Of a stretch of DNA of 64,000 bases, positions 58,127 to 64,000 are shown in pieces. The notes under the pieces were generated by a model. The model did no database searches and had not been told where the DNA came from. It saw only the letters and a program-made list of their open reading frames with translations. The stretch spans positions 5,048,012 to 5,112,011 of the forward strand of contig CM059623.1 in the NCBI GenBank assembly GCA_030435675.1, written 5' to 3'. Position 1 is the first letter of the stretch; each line of letters begins with the position of its first letter. The translations under genes were made by a program, and so were the position numbers. This stretch comes from Steinernema hermaphroditum. Its lineage: Eukaryota > Nematoda > Chromadorea > Rhabditida > Steinernematidae.

Positions 58127-58270
58127 TCACTTTCTTCCCTTGTCACAACCTTCAACAGCAGTGAAGTGTCGTACCTCATCATCTTTTGGAGATAAAAGTT
58201 TTCGTTCAAGAAAAAATCTAGTTCAATAGTTCATTCGATACGTGGTAACACACAAAAGTTTTGAGAACGA

Positions 58271-59720
58271 TCATTTGGCCGCATCATCCTTGTCTTTCTG
58301 ACCTTCTCCTTTGTTCGACAACAACGATTTGTCGTTCCTAGAATTGTAACATATCTCTGAAGAGATGCTTTTGCAACGTACTGGGGCTGTGTGTCGTCCT
58401 CATTGTCCTTCGAAGGGAGCGTCTGGTCGGTATAAACCGTCTGGTCGGTTTTAAGCGACACCTCACTCGCCTCCTTTCTGCACTCTTTGTTTAACTCCAT
58501 CTTGGGTTCCTTATTCGACTCTTTCATAAATTTCTTTACCGACTCCTTCTTAGATTCTTTCATGGACTTCTTCACCGAATCCTTCGTGGACTCTTTCATG
58601 GACTTCTCTAGAAGCTCTTTCTGAGATTCTTTCATGGACTTCTCTAGCAGCTCCTTCTTAGATTCTTTCATGGACTTCTTCACCGAATCCTTCGTGGACT
58701 CTTTCATGGACTTCTCTAGAAGCTCTTTCTGAGATTCTTTCATGGACTTCTCTAGCAGCTCCTTCTTAGATTCTTTCATGGACTTCTTCACCGACTCCTT
58801 CTTAGGTTCTTCCATAGGCTTCTCTATCGGCTCCTTCTTAGATTCTTTTATGGACTTCTTCACCGACTCCTTCTTAGGTTCTTCCATAGGCTTCTCTATC
58901 GGCTCCTTCTTAGATTCTTTTATGGACTTCTTCACCGACTCCTTCTTAGGTTCTTCCATGGGCTTCTTTATCGACTCCTTCTTGGACTCTTTCGCGGACT
59001 TCTCGATCGACTTCTTGGACTTCTCGGAGCCAACGTTCACTCCCGCCTCGTGCTCTTTGACGCTCAGTGACAGCACCAGCGTCCGTTCGATTTTGGGACG
59101 CTAGAAGATCTGGGTTGTTGTCTGTCAAGAAAGAAGAACACTCACCCCGTCCTGTGGTATAGCTCCGATCTTCGTCGTCGGAAGTGGTTTCGCGGACGGC
59201 TGCGTTGGTTGCTCGGTCGAAGCACCCCCAGCTTCTGTCGGCGCCGTTGCGGCTGTTTTAGGAGCGTTCTCGGGAAATTTCGTGCTGGGAGCAGCAGAAG
59301 CCTTGTCGCAGCTTACCGTAGACATTGGTACAGTGACTGGAGCAGCGGCTGGAGTAGCGACTGGAGTAGCGACTGGAGCAGCGACTGGAGCAGCAGCTGG
59401 CGCTTTCTCCTCTTCAGATTTCTGCAAGAATCAACGTTAAACAAGACCGCGACAACACCACTTACTTTGTCAGGCTTACGAGGCTCATCCTTAGGGCTAT
59501 CGCCGGCTTCTTTCTTCGACTTTGCGGCGCTCGGCTGCGCACCCTTCACCGCGGCCTTTTCCGGATTTCTCGCTGGGGACGCCTTGACCAGCAACGACGG
59601 CTTCTTATTGGTTTCCGGTTGTCGTGGTGTCTTCGAGCATAAGAGAGCGATTGCTACCGTAGTCAAGAGCACCATTCCAGCTTCGAGGGCCAGGGGCGTC
59701 CACAGATGAAGCGATTCCAT
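58271..59720 (-). CDS. lysine-rich repeat membrane protein (KKES tail)
   Basis: Exons: 59720-59466, 59421-59146, 59100-58382, 58337-58271; 438 residues. One membrane segment near the N-terminus (LALEAGMVLLTTVAIALLC), then a Lys/Pro/Ser region, an Ala/Pro/Val repeat stretch (VAAPVATPVATPAAAPV), and about twenty imperfect 11-residue units of the type KKSMKESKKEL, several of which are grouped in larger duplicated blocks (58560-58780; 58780-58970). The C-terminus is EGQKDKDDAAK after a 44-nt intron. Composition and plan match the gene at 37741-39008. No catalytic domain; probably a disordered cytosolic tail on a single-pass membrane protein. An in-frame ATG is also available upstream (59882), but 59720 places the membrane helix at a normal position. 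Confidence 0.8.
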
Positions 59721-59946
59721 CGTGTTGCAGCAACGATGAGAAAGTCGATCGGTCGCCGTTCGTTGCGTCAAACAGTCGCGCGACCGTTCTCCCTCGGAGT
59801 ACACTAACCGAAATGAGTGCAAGTGCTGCAAAGCAACGACTTCACTGGAGAAAGGCGTCTGACCGACATCGCTTCGAGACATTTCGGCGCTCCAGTCTGA
59901 TTCGACGCCATCTGCTCACTTCCGTCCGCCGCGATCGGCTGCTCCG

Positions 59947-60542
59947 ATGATTGCGACCGTCACGCCTTCTCGCAAACCTATCATGGTAAGTAGTGCCCTC
60001 TTCTGCAATGATTCAAACCTTCAGACGGTGACAGCGTTCATCTTTGTGTGTGCCTCCTTCACGGCTTATTTCCAAGGTTACGAAATGTGGATCTTCCATA
60101 ATCGGTTCCCGAGCGACTCGCAGCTACCGTACATCGGATTTTTTGATATATTCATGTGCCTTATCAACATGACAGCCGCATGTGCCGCTCTGTTATACGT
60201 TCACCACAACGAGAGACTCTACGGTGCGATAGTGGAAGTCGTTCTGGTAAGTGACATCCGTCATTTTATTATGTGTACCTTCTTCTCCAGGTATTCAACT
60301 ACCTCTACTCATTTCGTCTCCTCTTCGGACATCTTATTCATTCGCCGAGGTGGGCAATGCGCATCGAGTGCAGCAAAGTCGACGGCTTCAAGGAATGGCT
60401 GGAAATATACTCACAACGCACTGGAATCTCGTTCTTGGTTCAAGTAATCCTGCAGATAGGACTCCATGTACTCAAGAAGGCTTTAGATGCAGGTGGTGTG
60501 GTTAAAGTGACCGAATACAAAATAATTGTAGATAACGTTTAG
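59947..60542 (+). CDS. small multi-pass membrane protein, family unknown
   Basis: Exons 59947-59985, 60025-60246, 60291-60542; 170 residues. Hydrophobic segments at about 16-33 (AFIFVCASFTAYFQGY), 52-75 (GFFDIFMCLINMTAACAALL), 80-100 (spanning the second intron, IVEVVLVFNYLYSFRLLF) and 130-148 (GISFLVQVILQIGLHVL) suggest four membrane helices. The ends are short and polar. It is divergent from the KKES gene (227 nt between starts), so the two may share a promoter. No orthologue recognised. Confidence 0.75.
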
Positions 60543-61244
60543 CAATAGTTAATGAATGGTTTTTCGTCATTTAGTGACCAACCCTCCCTCATTCCTCACC
60601 AGCGAAAAAAGGTGCGCGCGAGCCCTCTACAACGAAAGAACTTGCAACACCAATCGTCGATTCACTTCTCTCTTTCGTTCCCAAAATACAGATTTCCGTT
60701 TTCGGATCGAAAACGGACAAGATCCCTACTTTCTTTGTTTGTTGCTATCCGAGGCGCGCGTCTTATCCTATCGTATCGTTTCGACGAATGTGTGAACTCC
60801 GTTTAGGGCCTTCGCATCGATTTCTTGCTACTCGGCAGCTGCAGCACGGTGGTGGACGAATCCTCGAATTCAAATTCACTGCTTTGCAAGCTGCGTCCTC
60901 AAGCGATTTCGGAGACTAATTAGCGCATTACTGCGCAGCATCACCTCGACTTGTGACGCTTACACTTTTGCGGTCTTCTGTGATTCGTGTCTCTTCTTTC
61001 ATCTTCACACAGTGAGTTTTGTGAAGCGGTGGGGTTCACGTAGCTGAGTCAGTGCTTTCTTTTTGGAGCCTGAATGTGCCAGTCGAGGGTTTGCTGTTTG
61101 GTTGTTTGTGTCTTTCCTTTGTGGCGAACTCGTGCGTCATTCCTGTGCCTCTGCACAAGCACAATATCAGCACAAGTGTGATGTATACGGTAATTGTATA
61201 TGTCCATTTTCAGACATTAACTTGAAAGATTGATCCCGCACGCG
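60543..61244. other. intergenic region
   Basis: No gene supported. A ccattttcag acceptor ending at 61212 precedes the ATG at 61245 and is a probable trans-splice site. Confidence 0.5.
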
Positions 61245-61903
61245 ATGACGCTCGCTTGTGGCGACGCTGTTGACGTCGATGTGAAGGCACTTACAGCAGC
61301 CTACGAACGTAGACTTGATCTCTTGGTTTGTTAAACAAACTTTACGTGGAATGACACTTGGATTTCAGAAAATGAAGCCAAAGCCTGATAAGCTTCGACG
61401 CCGAGTGTTCCGCAGCCTAAGTATAAGTCGTGTTATAAGTGTTAGTGATGACGAGGGAGAGACCGAGGCTCCTCCAAGAAAGCTGAACAACATTGAGAGG
61501 ACACGCTTGCAGTTTGAAGATCCGTACGACGAAGATCCACCCGCGGTCTTCGATTCTCCTAAGAAACCACTGAGGGTATGCTAAATGCGTGGGTGTTCTT
61601 TGTCTAACGAATGATCTTCAGAACCGATCGGAACCAGATGCCCGTTTTACTGGGAGAAAACTTACCTATTATCCGATCGCCTATGGATACGACTATAAGA
61701 AGGCCGCCGAGTTCACAGTGGTGCTGGAGGAGCTTCGGGAGATTCTTCACTCGAACAAGTCGATTTTGAAGCCACCAATGATGGTAGAGAATCTGCTTCC
61801 TGTGAAGGAGTCGCCGAAGCCGGAGGAAACTTTGAAGCGAGCACGTCGTAAGTTGCGTCGAGCTACGTGCCACGGTACCTTGTTCTATGATAATGTGAAA
61901 TAA
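61245..61903 (+). CDS. unrecognised basic protein
   Basis: Exons 61245-61325, 61369-61575, 61622-61903; 189 residues. A short N-terminal helix (VDVKALTAAYERRLDLL) is followed by a basic segment (KMKPKPDKLRRRVFRSLSIS), an acidic/Ser stretch (VSDDEGETEAPP), and a C-terminal part with YYPIAYGYDYKKAAEFTVVL and LEELREILHS. The end is basic (LKRARRKLRRATC). No membrane segment or signal peptide. AATAAA at 61929. I do not recognise a family. Confidence 0.7.
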
Positions 61904-61928
61904 CCAGTGCCTAGCATGTAATAATTTT

Positions 61929-61934
61929 AATAAA
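61929..61934 (+). terminator. polyadenylation signal
   Basis: AATAAA 26 nt after the TAA of the gene ending at 61903. Confidence 0.55.
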
Positions 61935-62034
61935 CACGTTTAGTTGGATGTGTGCTTCGGGTTCTTAGCAGTCCGACTTGCGGTAGCGTATCTCTAGGTC
62001 TGTGGGGAATAGCAGGGGTTGATTTTAAAAAATT

Positions 62035-62107
62035 AGCCCGATGCGGGGCTCGAACCCGCGACAGCCAGATTAAGAGTCTGGTGCTCTACCGACTGAGCTA
62101 ACCGGGC
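62035..62107 (-). tRNA. tRNA-Lys (anticodon CTT)
   Basis: Read on the minus strand: acceptor stem GCCCGGT/ATCGGGC, D arm TAGCTCAGTCGGTAGAGCA, anticodon arm CCAGACTCTTAATCTGG with anticodon CTT, and T arm GCGGGTTCGAGCCCCGC. All four stems pair. 73 nt, no intron, CCA not encoded. Confidence 0.95.
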
Positions 62108-62501
62108 TTCACTTACCGTCCTTGCCGCTTGCATGATGATGTGATAGAACGCACCGAATTTGTCCTCGGTGGTCTCGTAACGATCGAAATGAAATCGGGC
62201 GCGAGTGCTACGATCGCATTTGATTTGAGCTTTACACAGCGACTCCTGTTTTTTGCGGATCGCATCTTTCTTTTCAGATTCGGACCGTGCGAGAGGTGTC
62301 TCTCGAGCTTCAGCAAGCTCAGTGAGACATTTCCGTTCGTGCCAGCGGCGATTGATCTCCGATCAGCTGGAGAGCGTCGTTCATTCGCGTCTCTGGGATC
62401 TGCCGGACAGGTCGGTTTCCGCGCTCCCTCCCGGCCGTGATTCACACGATGTTTGTGTTTCCTTCTGCACACGTTCTTGTTTCAGGGTGAAAACGCACAA
62501 A

Positions 62502-63666
62502 ATGGTCGCTGGGTCGCCGGAAAGAAAAGCTCCTAGTCCTGGAATTTCGAACGTTGTTACTAACTCCGTTTCCGAACTGGATAGGTAGGCATTGTCGGTG
62601 TATCTTAATTATAGGCATTCGCTTTTGCAGGCAGATCGAAACTCTCATGAGATGCGAGTGCATTCCCGAAGAGGAAGTCAAGACGCTATGCGCGAAGGCG
62701 CGCGAAATCTTGTTGCAGGAGAGTAACGTGCAGTGTGTTGATGCACCAGTAACGGTAAGCTTGCACTTTGTGACAATCTAAAGTGGCTTATCTTGTGAGG
62801 TTTAGATCTGCGGCGACATACATGGCCAATTTTATGACCTCATGGAGCTGTTCCGCGTAGGAGGTCAAGTTCCCGACACTAACTACCTCTTCCTTGGAGA
62901 TTTTGTTGATCGCGGTTTCTACTCAGTCGAAACCTTCCTTCTGTTGCTTGCGCTGAAAGTCAGATATCCCGATCGCATGATGCTAATTAGAGGAAACCAC
63001 GAGTCGCGACAGATCACACAAGTTTACGGATTCTACGACGAATGTATCCGGAAATATGGGTCTTCGGCCGTTTGGCGTTGCTGTGCCGAAGTATTCGACT
63101 GTCTCAGTCTTTCCGCTGTCATCGCTGGAAAAGTTTTCTGTGTCCATGGTGGATTGTCTCCTTCAATCAACACTCTCGATCAAATTCGTGCAATCGATCG
63201 TAAACAGGAGGTAAGCTATTGTATAAGCTGCGTCATTGTTATACCTTCCCTAGGTCCCGCACGATGGCCCCATGTGTGATCTACTGTGGTCAGATCCTGA
63301 AGACTCAGTCGGATTCGGCGTCAGTCCTCGTGGAGCCGGCTATCTCTTCGGTTCAGATGTCGTGAAAAGCTTTTGCGAAACGAATGGAGTCGACCTGATC
63401 TGCAGAGCCCACCAACTGGTTATACTCTAACTTCTTTTTCCATCAGTGCATCCTTATTTTAGGTCATGGAAGGGTACAAATGGCATTTCAACGAGACTGT
63501 ACTGACTATCTGGTCAGCGCCGAACTACTGCTACCGGTGCGGAAATGTCGCTGCAATCCTGGAATTGGATGACAACCTGAGTCGTGATTTCACGATATTT
63601 GAAGCAGCTCCGCAAGAGAATCGCGGTGCCCCCTCGAAGAAACCACAGCCGGACTACTTCCTCTAG
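62502..63666 (+). CDS. pph-4.1: protein phosphatase 4 catalytic subunit
   Basis: Exons: 62502-62584, 62631-62754, 62806-63210, 63254-63418, 63463-63666; 326 residues (human PP4C 307). Metal-binding and catalytic motifs: [86 protein letters not shown]. The C-terminal YFL tail, needed for methylation and regulatory-subunit binding, is typical of PP4/PP2A. The [27 protein letters not shown] and [10 protein letters not shown] stretches favour PP4 over PP2A and PP6. The extra 20 or so N-terminal residues ([15 protein letters not shown]) resemble the extension of C. elegans PPH-4. PP4 acts in centrosome maturation, meiotic chromosome pairing and DNA repair. A TTTCAG 17 nt before the ATG suggests trans-splicing. 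C. elegans has two paralogues; I cannot tell which this is. Confidence 0.93.
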
Positions 63667-63944
63667 AGCGCCAAAGTGTAATCTTATTGTCTGATGTGGG
63701 AGGACAAGAGGAGTGGGACCTATCCCATCCACGCTTGTCCATCCTGTGATTTTGATTTGATCTTGCGTTGTTAAAACACCCGATTGTTCTCAGATGTCGA
63801 AAATCAAGATAAATCCTAACCGAACGGCGGGAATATGGTGTATCTTATTTCATTGCGAGCTAACACAAATTACAAATTCTGTCAACGGTGATTGCAAGCA
63901 CGGTTCGCGCGCTACACGTATTTGGGATGGATACCTACAGTTGA

Positions 63945-64000
63945 CTAATCTTCTCTCTTGTACTTCCTTAAGTATTCCTCCGCTGCCCGGTACAGTTCTT
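63945..64000 (-). CDS. 3' end of a gene running out of the window
   Basis: On the minus strand an open frame enters at the window edge and reads ELYRAAEEYLRKYKRED before a TAG at 63947-63945. The charged, helical composition is protein-like but only 18 codons are visible, so identity cannot be judged. Confidence 0.35.
   Translation of the reverse strand, partial: ELYRAAEEYLRKYKRED

Noticed and set aside
1..64000. CRISPR array, prophage or bacterial operon content
   Set aside because: All recognisable genes are eukaryotic with spliceosomal introns; no spaced palindromic array was seen.

Overview
This window is nuclear DNA from a nematode, most likely a rhabditid (clade V); the genus cannot be fixed from sequence alone. 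The genes have many short introns, often 40-50 nt, with GTAAG/GTGAG donors and TTTCAG-type acceptors. Several ATGs sit just behind an acceptor-like TTTCAG, as expected for spliced-leader trans-splicing. The gene content is also wormlike: a MOLO-1-family protein, an expanded CK1/TTBK-like kinase family, a nematode-style globin, and orthologues of aka-1/SARA, bpl-1, pdzd-8, pitp-1 and pph-4. Exon coordinates given here were assembled by hand from frame continuity, splice signals and family similarity.

Layout. 1-3362 is the C-terminal part of a SARA/endofin FYVE protein whose last intron holds a satellite-like array. 3593-5516 is biotin protein ligase, and 6688-11337 is the ER lipid-transfer tether PDZD8, all on +. 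11583-13244 (-) is DNTTIP1, a histone deacetylase complex subunit. About 10 kb of mostly non-coding DNA follows, with one unrecognised spliced candidate (13867-14593, -). 23837-25453 (+) is a myristoylatable globin with a long tail and two odd 24/21-nt introns; 25558-26302 (-) is a MARCH-type RING-CH ligase. Another gene-poor stretch (26.3-32.5 kb) contains a large inverted repeat. 32533-39008 (+) carries a MOLO-1-type protein, a membrane tyrosine kinase with an altered HRD motif, an EGF membrane protein and a lysine-rich membrane protein. 39313-40631 (-) is a gene with an internal tandem duplication, and 41496-47132 (-) is PITPNM/RdgB (pitp-1).

From 49.4 kb the window is gene-dense. A dynactin-p150-like coiled-coil protein (49471-51745, -) has no CAP-Gly domain and no intercoil domain. 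Three closely related CK1/TTBK-like kinases follow (52033 +, 55316 -, 56856 +). Next come a second lysine-rich membrane protein, a small four-helix membrane protein, an orphan basic protein, a tRNA-Lys(CTT) gene, protein phosphatase 4 catalytic subunit, and the tail of a further gene.

Most unusual are the rebuilt p150-like protein and the first kinase gene. That kinase carries a hAT-type MITE with an 8-bp target duplication inside exon 1 and a foldback element exactly inside what is a single exon in its two sister genes. The neighbourhood of kinases and KE-rich membrane proteins resembles sets that are male-germline enriched in other nematodes, but that is inference.
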